NCBI GenBank assembly: GCA_946122785.1
Contig: CAMGYJ010000002.1
Location: 65,187,703-65,251,702 of the forward strand
Source of the DNA: Linum tenue
Taxonomy: Eukaryota; Streptophyta; Magnoliopsida; Malpighiales; Linaceae
DNA length: 64,000 nt
Reading direction: 5' to 3'
Made by a program: the position numbers and the translations under genes. Shown piece after piece: positions 9,085 to 19,379 of the stretch (its first letter is position 1; every line of letters starts with the position of its first letter). The notes below the pieces were generated by a model, which was given only the letters and a program-made list of their open reading frames with translations, was not told where the DNA came from and made no database searches.

Positions 9085-10969
9085 CTACTTCAACATTGCC
9101 ATGAACTTGGCAAACTCAGTCTTCAGCTTGTCTTTGTGTAAGCGAGTGGGGAAGGAAAGCTGGGGTACATGCTCCTTAACCACTGGCTGTGGCTTGGGAG
9201 CATGCGCTTCTTTCTCCATCCCCACTTCTGCATCGTCAGTTGGAAGTGTTGATGCAGGTAGTGGCTCTTCTTGCCTGGCCTGGGCAGGCGCAGCAGATGT
9301 GGTCTTGCCACTCCTGGTAGTGATGGCATCCAGCTGCTGGTGAGGCTCGCAAGGATTTGGAATGGTGGTGGCAGGCAAAGTCCCCGGTACTCTGGTGTTA
9401 TTTTGGCGAGCAATGCCACCAATCAAATTCTGGAGATCCTGCAGTATAGCACCCTGGTTCCTTTGGCCTGCCTCCAAAGAAGTTATGTTCTGATCCATCT
9501 TGGCAAAATTTGCCTGACTAGTAGTCATGAATGCCCGCAAAATATTTTTCAGCTCCGTCATCTGGGTATCTGGAGCTGGAGCTATTGGCAGCTGGGCATA
9601 CTAGCGTTGTGGCTGCTGTAATGGTTGTCCATGTCTGGGCTGGTACGGCTGCTGCTGAGGGGATGGACCCTGCCTGGCCTGGAAGGGCTATCTCTGCAGA
9701 AAACCACCTGCTGGTGCTGGGAAACCAGGTGGTTTAGTGGTGTTGCTGTTATTCCAGGAGAATTTGGGATGCTTGCGCCAGCCTAAATTATATGTAACAC
9801 TGTAAGGATCGAGGCACCAAGCATTGTCGATGAAGTCCAACTGCTCCTGGGGTGTAGAAGACTCCCGCATAGCCTAACAGTCTTCCACCAGATGGTTTGA
9901 GCTCTCACACCACTGACAATGAGCAACTGGAGGCCCGTCCAGTCCTCTGCCCGGAATTAGACTGTTGGGCTGCTTCAATGTCAGGACTAACTCAGCCACC
10001 TCCCGCTCTAGCCCAGAGTTGGCCTCCATGGCGTGCACTCATAGGTTCCGGGAACTCCTACTTCTGGTGCTCTGCCCCCAAGAGTGATCCCTGGTAGCCA
10101 GAGTACTAATCATCTGATTCAGCTCGGGTGGAGTCTTGGTGAGAATATCCCCTCCTAGGCATAGAGACTCGATCACCCGCTGGCTTTCTAGGGTCAGAGC
10201 GCTGTAGAAATTCCCCAATGTGAATGCATCACTGAAGCCGTGATGGGGACACTGCCAGAAGAATCCCGAGTATCGCTCCCAGACATCACGTAGGGACTCA
10301 TCTAGCTCCTGGCGGAAATGAGTAATCTCTCGCTGAATCTCCGTGGTCTTCGAGGACGGATAATACATGTGCACAAATTTGTCAGCCAAGTCGTCCCACG
10401 ATGTGATGGATAGCAGGGGCTGGGTCTCTAACCACCTCTTCGCATGCCCCGCTAGAGAATGGGGGAAAAGGTGGAGACGGATCACATCATCGGGTACACC
10501 ATTCATCTTGAATCCATTTGTAAGCTGCAGGAACCGGGAAAGGTGCACCCTTGCCTCCTCATCCTTCAAGCCATGGAACTGGATAGAAGATGTAATCAGT
10601 TGAATCCAGCATGGCTTGATCTCGAAGTTGTTCGCTGGAATGGGCGGATAGAGGATGACGGGGCGGATGTTGGCGACCCGTGGAGTGTAGTAATACTCCA
10701 TGGTAGGACCCGGCGACGGTGGTTGATGCTGAACCCCATCTGCCTGGGGAGGATCTGATTCACTGAGGGAACCTGGAGAGGCATCCCCTGGGGCGGGTTT
10801 GGTGCACCGTCCATCTCGTACTCCTCCTCAGAATCGCTGCTCAAGTGGTCGTCGATGCGCACTTCCTCCGTAGCCAGTCTCGCTCGCTGTTGTCTCCTTA
10901 GTTGGCGACAGGTGCGTTCTAGCTCCGGAGCTAATGGTAGTAAACCTCCCGACTGGTTACGGGTCATGC
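9085..10969 (-). pseudogene. gag of element A
   Basis: Gag forms the particle and binds the RNA. It starts near MTRNQSGGLLPLAPELERTC (10967). A frameshift lies in 10600-10700. The capsid-like block (VIRLHLFPHSLAGHAKRWLE, FRQELDESLRDVWERYSG, 10701-10039) is the retrotransposon gag domain of the Athila lineage. A zinc knuckle, CQWCESSNHLVEDC (C-x2-C-x4-H-x4-C), lies at 9918-9877 and is followed at once by an in-frame TAG. The C-terminal part with the LDAITTRSGK block and PQLSFPTRL runs to 9085. At least two frame changes and two stops make it non-functional. Confidence 0.85.
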
Positions 10970-11093
10970 ACTACCTATACACAGCCAAGCACGCAAACCC
11001 GTGAAGGCACAAGTTGGAAAAAGCAAACAGTCAATGCGGAAATGGAAATGCTAAAGTAACAGATATCACGTTTCTTCAACAATCTAGCCGTCA

Positions 11094-11108
11094 CCGGCAA
11101 CGGCGCCA
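11094..11108 (-). other. Primer-binding site of element A (tRNA-Asp type)
   Basis: The minus strand reads TGGCGCCGTTGCCGG, six bases after the end of LTR-A. It is followed by GTGACGG rather than GG, so the match to tRNA-Asp is a little shorter than in elements 1 and D. Confidence 0.88.
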
Positions 11109-11114
11109 AAAACT

Positions 11115-12039
11115 TGACACGCTTCTACCGTCACACTAGAAAGTGGCCAAGTGTAACCACCTACTAATGCGTATTATAGCGGGTTTAGTTCTAATTGTCA
11201 ACCCGGGTCCTAGGTGTGATGACTACTTCGTGAAAGTCTTGTTATCTAGCGGTTCAAGTGTAGTGAAGGTTCAATTAAATTAGCGAGCAAAGCAGTGAAG
11301 GTTGTGTTCAAGTTGAGAGAGGTCACCCGGATATGGTTCCCCCTAGACTGCAGTTAAGCCAGGTTGTAAGTTACCAAGTTCAAGTTCAATGATAGTTATA
11401 CTGCGGGAGGTTCTTAAACAGTCTGCAGTCTCGACTAAAGGTCTCCAGACCCTCTCAATCTGAGTCCCCAGCGGGCGACTAACCTCCACCTGAGTAAACA
11501 GATTGAGGCCCTAACGAACCAAACCTCCCCTACCGAAGTAAATCCGGTACAGAATTGTATCAACCTAGGCAGATATTCTCTTTCTAAGTCAAAGCAGAAA
11601 TAACAGGAATTTGATCAGGATTCATGCCATGCAAGAAATCAAACCTCAATTGAATATAATCAGATCAATGGATTCAAACTTGGGTTCATACAATCAGACC
11701 TAACATACAAATATAGGGTTCTTCATACCCAGGTGAATGTGGAAGATACTCCATGGAGAGAGAAGCAAACTCTAGCTCAGAAGCAGAAAACATGTTGTGA
11801 AGGATGGGGTTCTGCTTCTGGTCGTCAATCGGCACTTCTTCAAGCGTTGTCCGGGCTCCACTGATGATGAAGATCGATCTAAGGCGCTTGGAAACTCTAG
11901 TTTGTCGCTTTCTTTCTCTAGGTATCACTTTCTTTCCCTAAAACTCGGAACCCTTCAAAAATCAGCCTTCTTTCCCTTAAGAACCAGCAGGCCGCGATCC
12001 CCGGTCGTAATCCCCGGTCGGGTATTTCAGGTGCCTGGT
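11115..12039 (-). repeat. LTR-A: 5' LTR of element A, lacking its first ~460 bp
   Basis: It ends (minus strand) in GTGTCA before the primer-binding site. Its upstream limit at 12039 coincides with the terminal TGTCA of LTR-B, so B interrupted it. It contains CCCCGGTCG repeats at 12000-12025, the same core as the 20-bp array in element 1. Confidence 0.8.
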
Positions 12040-13432
12040 TGACACGCTAAAACACAACACCAAACAGCGACCAAGTGTAATCGCAGTCTGGAAATGCAGT
12101 AAAGTGGCAAGCTCTATTTGTCAACCCGGGGCCTAGATCTACTGCCTACTCCATGAATATTTATTATCTAGCAAACTAAGTCGAGTGATTGTTGATTTTA
12201 AGTAAAAGCCGTAAGAAAGCAGGAAATGGTTCAAAGTTCTTTAGTAAGGGAAGAGTCACTCGGGAATGAGTCCCCCTAGCTCCTTAGTTAGGTCACAGTT
12301 GTAATTACCCTGGGTTGATTAACTGTTGATTAAACTGCGAAAGATCCGACAGTAGCTTGGAATCTCTTAAGCTGACCAAGCCCTCTCAGTCCAACTACCC
12401 GGCAGACGACTAGTCTTCACCGGGATAGAAAGCCGAGGCTATGAACACAGAACTCCACTACTGGAATTGGATTCCAGTACAAAGCAGTAAATCGATTAAC
12501 TCTCTTATAATCAATCTACCACTACCGATTGATGAAGCTCTAACAACCTAATCAGATTCTATCTATCTCAGGTTGCAGCAGAAATCAAGAAAAGATGATC
12601 AGGCTTCAATTGACTCAATGAATCATGCATCAATCGATTAAAATCAATCAGTATAACAATCCCAAGTCATTACAATCAAGATCCCTAACACATGGAACTA
12701 GGGTTCTTCATACCCAAGTGAGAGAAGGTTCTACTCCATAGAGAGAGAGAGAGGAAAACAGAAATCAGAGTAGTCATACTCATAAAGATGAGGATAATCT
12801 GCTCTGGGATGTCGATCTTCACTTCTGGGGATGCAATCAGGGCTTCAATGGTGAGAAATCCACTCCAAATAGCTCATAGGGTTTGTTCTTCGCACTTTCT
12901 CTCTCTAAAGCTCTGTTTTTTGCCCAAAAACTCGATTACCTCTCCTTTGGCTCGAAATTGGGTTAAAACCTAGAGTTTCCCGACCACACGGCCGTGTGGC
13001 TTTCCAGTCTGCCCGTGTGGATGTGAAAACGCCGCGTTTCGATTATTGGACTTCAGGCACGCTGCACGCCCAGAGGCACACGACCGTGTGGATTTCCAGT
13101 CTGGCCGTGTGAGCTCCCTGGACTTTCCACACGGCCACAAGGGGTCCCATACACGGCCAGTATGGCTTGGCCGCGTAATGGGATTCCACATGGCCACACC
13201 ACACGAACGTGTGGCTGCTAGGTGTGGCCGTGTGGATTCCTCAGCTCCTCGCCAGACGTCCAACTTTTGTCCAATCGACCCGAAACTCGCTCCCAAACCT
13301 CCAATCACGTACTAGGATCTGAAATAAGACAAACGAGAACAACCTAGCGTGAAGTCGGCCTAAGATACGAGAAATGAGGCTCAAACGGCATAAGAATGGT
13401 GGATAAAAGCATGTGTATATATCAAGTCATCA
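12040..13432 (-). repeat. LTR-B: 3' LTR of element B (1393 bp)
   Basis: It starts TGATGACTTGATATATACAC after the PPT and ends in GCGTGTCA. It is related to the LTRs of elements 1 and A (shared TTTGCTAGATAAT and TTACACTTGG near the end) but clearly diverged. It carries CACACGGCCGTGTG-type palindromes. Confidence 0.87.
12984..13240. repeat. Palindromic CACACGGCCGTGTG repeats in LTR-B
   Basis: CCACACGGCCGTGTGG at 12984-12999 is a perfect 16-bp palindrome. Variants with one or two changes follow near 13077, 13126, 13150, 13200 and 13222, so the motif recurs at least six times. Confidence 0.8.
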
Positions 13433-13451
13433 AATTCCCCCACACTTAACC
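13433..13451 (-). other. Polypurine tract of element B
   Basis: The minus strand reads GGTTAAGTGTGGGGGAATT directly before the LTR, preceded by the TTGCTTG/CAAGCAA arm pair. Confidence 0.85.
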
Positions 13452-14558
13452 ATTTGCTTGTCCCCAAGCAAACCAAGTCAGATACAAGGTAAGCTCAACA
13501 TATTTCAATCATACCAACATTGGGGACAAACCATATAGGCACAGAACACGTGAATCATACTGGCTTTTGATCATTGGCATATGGACAACTCAACAACAAC
13601 CTAGACAACCACCATAGAGGACATTCGAGTGCAGCAAAATCGGGTAAAGGAAGAGGAATCCTTTCTGTTCACCAACCAACATAGACTTGACTCAACCACT
13701 TGACCAAGACAGTCGTCGCATGCATCAAACTCAAGACAACAAAATCAAGACCGAGCCATCTAGGTCCTCACCGGGGTAAAGAGCATAAAGAACAAGGAAA
13801 TGAATCGCTCACTCTCGACCAGTGGGGTTAGGACACTTTGATGCGAAAAATGTGCATGCTTATTCTCTCAAATCCTAACGTCTCTTCACCATGATGGCAA
13901 CCTCTAAATGTTAGAGTTCACACAAGGGATGTCACCACTAACTAATCTGGAGGTCTTAGACACAGGTTCAAGTGATTGGCTAGGGTCTTGGACATGGGGA
14001 AAAAGCCTTTTAGGTGGTGGAAGTATTCATAGCACAAGGTTCCAGAGTTCCAAACCCAACACATTCACAACCAATCAAACTAGTAACTTTCTTTCTGCCA
14101 TTCTGCATTACTCAAATTATTTAGAGCACAAGAGCGAAGGAGGTCACAATAATGTTAGTATTTCTCAGCCAGACTGCTAAGAAACATTACTTAATGAGCA
14201 CTATTCAGATTTTTTGTGGTGGCTCTCTTTTGCTTTATTCATTTTTTCCTTTTATTTTCATTTCCTGAGAGAACCACCACCTCTGCACATTTTTCAAACA
14301 AATGCCCAACTTTAAGAACTACCTCCAACCCTCACATTATTTTTAGCAGAAACAGCAGAGAACATGCAAAAACCACTCTGTGGAACCTTCTAAGAGATGC
14401 AAAAGGGTGATTTTCCATTGTAGACCGAAAGAAAGAAAAGTACACGGCTCAAAGGGGCTGACTAGGGGGTATGACACACCAGGAAAGTCGATTTGGTCAT
14501 GAGCTAATCCTATGCCTCCACCATCTTAGCTAGTAACAACGTGAATGCTACACATCAT
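13452..14558 (-). other. Non-coding 3' region of element B, conserved with element C
   Basis: No coding sequence was recognised. The part at 13890-14040 (around CCTCTAAATGTTAGAGTTCA and GGTCTTAGACACAG) matches 28420-28590 of element C in the opposite window orientation, the same position relative to each PPT. Short homologous patches like this in old copies suggest constraint or a shared recent source. Confidence 0.6.
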
Positions 14559-14868
14559 GGAAGAGGGATCTATCGCACAAGAAAGAAACGAGCAAGCTCA
14601 AATCTCACATGGCTACCTATATGCTCTATCTCTCATTCTGATTCCCTGAACTAGATGCATAAACGACAGTCAAGAGCAAGTGATCAATCCAAGTCATAGT
14701 TGGTAAGCAAACAGTTGAAAAAAATGAACCCCTACACAATTCTACTACACGTCTCAGTCATCATCATAGGTTGTCCTAGTTACAATCAAGCTGCCATGCA
14801 ATAATTCGAAAGCCATTCGATTCACCAATCAAATCCACAGTGCCAATATGATCATGCAAACCTTAGTA

Positions 14869-14916
14869 CTTGGAGCCCTCAAATCTCGAGATTTGGACAG
14901 TGGACTAGGCTCCAAG
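14869..14916 (-). promoter_or_regulatory. Stem-loop downstream of PPT1, element B, copy 1
   Basis: The outer arms CTTGGAGCC and GGCTCCAAG are identical to those of element 1. The inner CAAATCTCGAGATTTG (14880-14895) is a perfect 16-bp palindrome, where element 1 has CAAAT-TTCG-ATTTG. Confidence 0.6.
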
Positions 14917-15547
14917 CACACATATATAGATTCCAACCAATACAAAGCACCCCCTCCACACTTAAGATCGACATTGCCCTCAATGGAGCAGAGGGAAAGA
15001 GAAGGGGAACGATGTTACCGGGTGGAAATAGTGCCGGGAGACTGGAAGTGGACCAGTCAGCGCGAAACAGATGGAACGACGGAACAGTTCTGCACGAAGG
15101 GAACATTAAGAACACACTAGCACACTGTGCGTTAGGGATCAGAGTTAGCCCAGATGGTCACAAAACATACAATCCACAAAAGAAAGAAAAAGAAAAAAAA
15201 ACACACGAAAGACTCAGTTCAAGCTCCGCACACACATGGAAGAGGGATCTATCGCACAAGAAAGAAATGAGCAAGCTCAAATCTCACATGGCTACCTATA
15301 TGCTCTATCTCTCATTCCGATTCCCTGAACTAGATGCATAAACGACTGTCAAGAGCAAGTGATCAATCCAAGTCACAGTTGGTAAGCAAACAGTTAAAAA
15401 AACTGAACCCCTACACAATTCTACTGCACGTCTCAGTCATCGTCATAGGTTGTCCTAGTTACAATCAAGCTGTCATGCAATAATTCGAAAGCCATTCGAC
15501 TCACCAATCAAATCCACAGTGCCAATATGATCATGCAAACCTCAGTA

Positions 15548-15595
15548 CTTGGAGCCCACAAATCTCGAGATTTGGACAGCGGACTAGGCTCCAAG
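15548..15595 (-). promoter_or_regulatory. Stem-loop downstream of PPT1, element B, copy 2
   Basis: Same outer arms and the same inner 16-bp palindrome (15559-15574) as copy 1. The linker differs by one base (GCGGAC versus GTGGAC). Confidence 0.6.
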
Positions 15596-15949
15596 CACAC
15601 ATATATAGATTCCAACCAATACAAAGCACCCCCCACACTTAAGATCAACATTTCCCTCAATGGAGCAGAGGGAAAGAGAAGGGGAACGATGTTACCGAGT
15701 GGAAATACTGCCGGGAGAATGGAAGTGAAACAGATGGAACGACGGAACAGTTATGCACGAAGGGAACATAAAGAACACACTAGCACACTGTGCGTTAGGG
15801 ATCAGAGTTAGCCCAGATGGTCACAAAACAGACAATCCACAAGAGAAAAAAAAAAGAAAAAAAAAACACGAAAGACTCAGTTCAAGCTCCGCTCACACAT
15901 GGAGCAAACACGAAAAGTCCAAGACAAAAACACACTCGGAGGGGCGACG

Positions 15950-16289
15950 AGTACAGACTACTCGTCGCCATGGAGCGGGTCTCACCGCCGAGCCTGAACT
16001 TGACGGCTTCGTCGTCCGTCCAGTCGGTTGTATCTTTGTGCCGGAAGGTCATATAGAACTCGAGCACCAGCTCATGATAGACCTTCTCTCGAATGGACAA
16101 TAGACAGCGCCATGTGCGGTTGGTAGCAATGGTGAGGAAGTGGTCGTAGCAATGCAGCTTCTCAAATTCCCTGCTGGACCAGTAGTGATGCTTCCCAAAC
16201 TTGGAGGCCAGGACGCGCTTAAAGCGATCCTTGTGGGGGCCCCTCTTCAAATCGTGGATGAACGGGTGCTTGAGGTCGGGTTTCGACAT
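15950..16289 (-). pseudogene. ORF1 copy b of element B, N-terminal fragment
   Basis: It starts at ATG 16289-16287 (MSKPDLKHPFIHDLKRG). It aligns block by block with ORF1 copy a: FEKLHCYDHFLTIA versus FEQLHCLNEIATAI, YHELVLEFYMTFR versus YTELVWEFYTTFR, VKFRLGGETRSM versus VTFGMGGHPRKM. Similarity stops soon after the V-x-F-x-x-G-G core, at about 15950. The copies are too different to be a recent duplication. It is preceded by TCTCTTGCAG/GACC-ATG, the same acceptor-like context as the other copies. Confidence 0.7.
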
Positions 16290-16307
16290 GGTCCTGCAAG
16301 AGAGCAA

Positions 16308-16867
16308 ACCAAAGTGGAGCCAAAAGAGCCATAGAAAAGGTTAATCACACCCCCACACTTGATAACAGAAAACAGCCGAACCATAGTTTCATCCATAGTT
16401 CGGGGGTCAATAACTCGAGCAAACAAGCACAATCTGGGTGGGGGGTGCACCACCACAATAAAGTAGGCAACTTAAAGTTCACATCCATAGCAAATACACC
16501 ATCAAAGCACATCATTAAGGGCCCCAACCGGCTCCCACAAAATGGTATGAAAAACTGGCATTTCATCGAACACCTTGTGTGCACTTTTAAGTTAAGCAAA
16601 GAATGGGCAAATTCCTAGCACACAGGGGCTCAATCAAGCATGGGAAACATTGCCCAACATAATCCACACATAATCCAAGCCTTCCCCTCCATCAATTGCA
16701 CACAATTCACACATTTCAAAGTGATTCTCTAAACATACACCCTAACACCCAATTCTCCAAAATTCACAAGGTAAAGGGTAAAATCAAACCTGGAGACACA
16801 AGTAGAGGTTTAGGGGATGATGAGGGGAAGGCACTGGAAGCGACACAAAATGAGCAACGAGTACAGC
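16308..16867 (-). other. Spacer between the two ORF1 copies of element B
   Basis: A polypurine-like motif (minus-strand AAGTGTGGGGGTGTG, near 16349-16362) stands upstream of copy b. The rest shows nothing recognisable. Confidence 0.5.
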
Positions 16868-18307
16868 CTACTCGAGCCCGGTGAAGTCGATTTTGTCCAT
16901 GAGGTCGTCAACCCCATCTGTCGATGTTGGAGGGGGTGGTGAGTGGTCCCACTGGGTGGTCCAGTGGTGCTCCTGAGGCGGGTGGCAGGACTGGAGCAGG
17001 TGCTCCTCATACTCCATCATCTGGCGGCCACGATCCCGCTCGATGTGAGTACTGGTGACATCCAGCTGAGCCTCCATCCGGTCGAGGCGCTCGTCCACAA
17101 CCGTCATCCGGGACTGGTACTCAGCCTGGTGGGTCGAATACTGCTGATAAAACTGGACCTGATGGTCCATGAGCTGCTGGTTCTGGAGCTCGAGTTGCTG
17201 AAACTGGAGCCCCATCTACTGGAACTGCTCCGTGAAGAAATCCATCGACTGACCAGAAGCCATCAACGGACCAGAAAGACCGGAGGAGGACTCACCTCGC
17301 TCGGATCTTCGTCGTGGCTGAAGATCCCCTGGGGGGAAGAGTGGGGGCCCTGGCTCATCAGCATCCATGGCCCCGCCATCATCATCGTCGGCCTCTTACT
17401 CGCTGGTGTAGTCCTCGTCCTCCTCATCCTCATCAAGATCTGCATCCTCCTCGGGAGGCAGAGACAGCCCATCCACCCATGAAGGCGCTCCATCTGAGGC
17501 TAGTAGAAGCGCGTTGTGAAGCACCTCCCGGTTGAGGGGAGTGGACCCGCCCCGTGTTGTGGCATCCGTGAGCCCCTCCAGGTCGATCTCGAAGTAGCGG
17601 GCCTGTCTGGTGATTAGGGGACCACAAAAGAGGTGGTTGGGTTTCCCGTGGCATCGATAGAAGGTGGTGGCCAAGAAGGAACCCAACCAGAGCATATGAT
17701 CCGGGTCCCCCATCGAATACATGGCGTATAGCACCAGCTTCGGGATCTTGTGGGAACCATTGGTGTTGGGGACGATTGAGCGGCTGATTAGCAGGTTGAG
17801 GATGTGCCACTGCGGCTTGAGGTTGGAGACGTATGTCTGGCCGGCGTCGAAGTAGTCCATCTCGTAGGCGCGTCGAGCTATCCGGCGGTAAAACTCGTCT
17901 TGGTTCCAGTCCTGCGGATGGGGGATCTCTACCTCATGCTGGGAGTACGGGTGGTACTGGATCCCCAGGGCGAAGGCCAGCCCATCAATGCTCATCTTCC
18001 GCGGGTGCCCTCCCATCCCGAAGGTGACACAAGTGTGGGAGTCCCGGGCCGCTTTGGAGCGGTACCGGAAGGTGGTGTAGAACTCCCACACCAGCTCTGT
18101 GTAGGTGGGCTCATCGATGCTCGGCAACGTCCGCCAATCCGGGTGGCTAATGGCGGTGGCGATCTCGTTCAAGCAGTGAAGCTGCTCGAAGACCCCCCAC
18201 TCCAAATGGTGATGGTGCTGGAGCACTCCGCGTATGACCCGGCGGTACTGGTCAGCGTACTCCAGGTGCAGGCGCAGATCCTGCATGAACGAGTGATCGA
18301 GCGACAT
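16868..18307 (-). pseudogene. ORF1 copy a of element B (ATHILA ORF1 family-like), two in-frame stops
   Basis: This is the most complete ORF1-type gene in the window: 480 codons from ATG 18307 to a stop at 16868, in one frame with only two stops. One is TAA near 17396-17398, where element A has a Glu codon; the other is TAG near 17216-17218. The N-terminal ~250 residues form the conserved domain (WEFYTTFRYRSK, a G-G...SIDGLAFALGIQYHPYS core, LNLLISRSIVPN, VLYAMYSMGDPDHM, HLFCGPLITRQARYF). An acidic linker follows (DADLDEDEEDEDYTSE). After it come a Pro-rich segment and a Gln-rich, probably coiled-coil tail (QFQQLELQNQQLMDHQVQFY...VDERLDRMEAQLD). The family's function is unknown. No membrane segments were seen. 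Confidence 0.78.
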
Positions 18308-18444
18308 GATCCTGCAAAATCAACAAACCAAAGGTGGAGCCAAGAAAATACTCGTTAGGACCAACAGTATGGGTTCACCAATTCCCCAAACTTAAGGACC
18401 ACCTAGGCTAATAGTCGAAGCACAAACGGTTGAATTGCAAGCCT

Positions 18445-19327
18445 GGCAATGGCCACTCGTTTGAGGGTGATAGGCCGCCGACACCTTATGAGTGACACCG
18501 TAGCGAGACAATAACTTATCAAACTGGCCATGGAAATGTGTGCCTCGATCGCTTATGATGGCTCTAGGTGTCCCGAACCGGGAGAATAGCTGCTTCAAAA
18601 ATCCACAAACACGTCTAGCATCATTGGTGGGCAAGGCTTGCGCCTCAGCCCACCTAGAGACGTAGTCAACAACAACTAAGATGTAGGTATTTCCAAAGGA
18701 TGGAGGAAAGGGGCCTATGAAGTCGATACCCTAGACATCAAAAATCTCACAGGTTATAAATACATTCTGGGGCATCTCATCACGGGTATAGATATAACCT
18801 GACCTCGGGCATCGGTCGCAACTGCGTGCGAATGTGTCTGCATCCTTGAAGAGCGTGGGCCAGTAAAAGCCCCACTGTAGCACATTTCTCGCCGTGCGGT
18901 AACCGCCGTGGTGACCGCCAGTAGGTCCCTCATGGCAGTGAGATAGAATGCCCTCCATCTCACTTTCCATGACACAACGATGGATGATCTCGTCGGCTCC
19001 GATCCTGAAGAGATGCAGGTCATCCCAGAAGTAATGCTTCAGGTCGGAGAAGAATTTACTCTTGGTGTGAGTTGTCATCCCCTTAGGCAGCTGCTGGCCC
19101 ACCAGATAATTTGCAAAATCGGAGTACCAAGGGGTGACACTCTCCACCAGGCACATCATCATCAGTTGCTCATCTGGGGAAAAATCGTCGATCTCCTCCA
19201 CGAGGTTGTCCGCAGGTGGTGCGTCCAACCGGGATAGGTGATCAGCGGCAACATTTTCAGCTCCCATATTGTCCCGAATCTCGATGTCTAACTCCTGCAG
19301 TAGTAAGATCCTTCGTATGAGTCCAGG
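18445..19327 (-). pseudogene. pol fragment of element B: RNase H end and integrase
   Basis: Readable blocks are the RNase H-integrase linker ([32 protein letters not shown]), the integrase zinc finger with SCDRCPRSG, and the catalytic core up to YHPQTSG, where a deletion joins it to the ORF1 leader at about 18445. In the stretch kept by both, B lacks the 11-bp deletion of element A. The upstream end at 19327 (inside RNase H) is the junction with Tat sequence. Confidence 0.8.
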
Positions 19328-19379
19328 TCCGTCCAACTGGTGCTCCGGCCTCGGGGAGTAGTGGTAAAGAGGTGTCTTC

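Larger units (their letters stand above)
4074..12039 (-). mobile_element. Element A: Athila-lineage Ty3/gypsy retrotransposon, decayed and truncated at both ends
   Basis: Read on the minus strand, it runs LTR-A (12039-11115), primer-binding site, gag, protease, partial RT, RNase H, integrase, post-stop stem-loop, internal promoter-like region and an ORF1-type gene cut at 4074 by element 1. The 3' LTR is missing; it would lie left of the window. The first ~460 bp of LTR-A are missing too, because element B abuts it at 12040. Several frameshifts, in-frame stops and a deletion within RT show that it is inactive. Confidence 0.85.
14559..15897 (-). repeat. Tandem duplication, unit about 679 bp, in the 3' region of element B
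   Basis: GGAAGAGGGATCTATCGCAC opens both copies (14559 and 15238) and similarity continues almost to 15897. Each unit includes one PPT1-like tract and one stem-loop, so the signals are doubled. The copies differ by scattered substitutions and a ~15-bp indel near 15045/15725. Confidence 0.9.
12040..19327 (-). mobile_element. Element B: Athila-lineage element, 5' half missing
   Basis: In minus-strand order it holds an RNase H-integrase fragment (19327-18445), a deletion joint, ORF1 copy a (18307-16868), ORF1 copy b (16289 to ~15950), a tandem duplication with PPT1 and stem-loop (15897-14559), a non-coding 3' region, a PPT (13451-13433) and a full 3' LTR (13432-12040). Gag, protease, RT and the 5' LTR are absent; the break at 19327 joins sequence of a Tat element. 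Confidence 0.82.

Noticed and set aside
13046..13315. Open frames on both strands across the CACACGGCCGTGTG repeats
   Set aside because: They are by-products of the repeated palindromes within LTR-B.
14440..15900. Direct repeats resembling a CRISPR array or satellite
   Set aside because: There are only two copies of a 679-bp unit and the genome is a plant; it is a tandem duplication in a retrotransposon.
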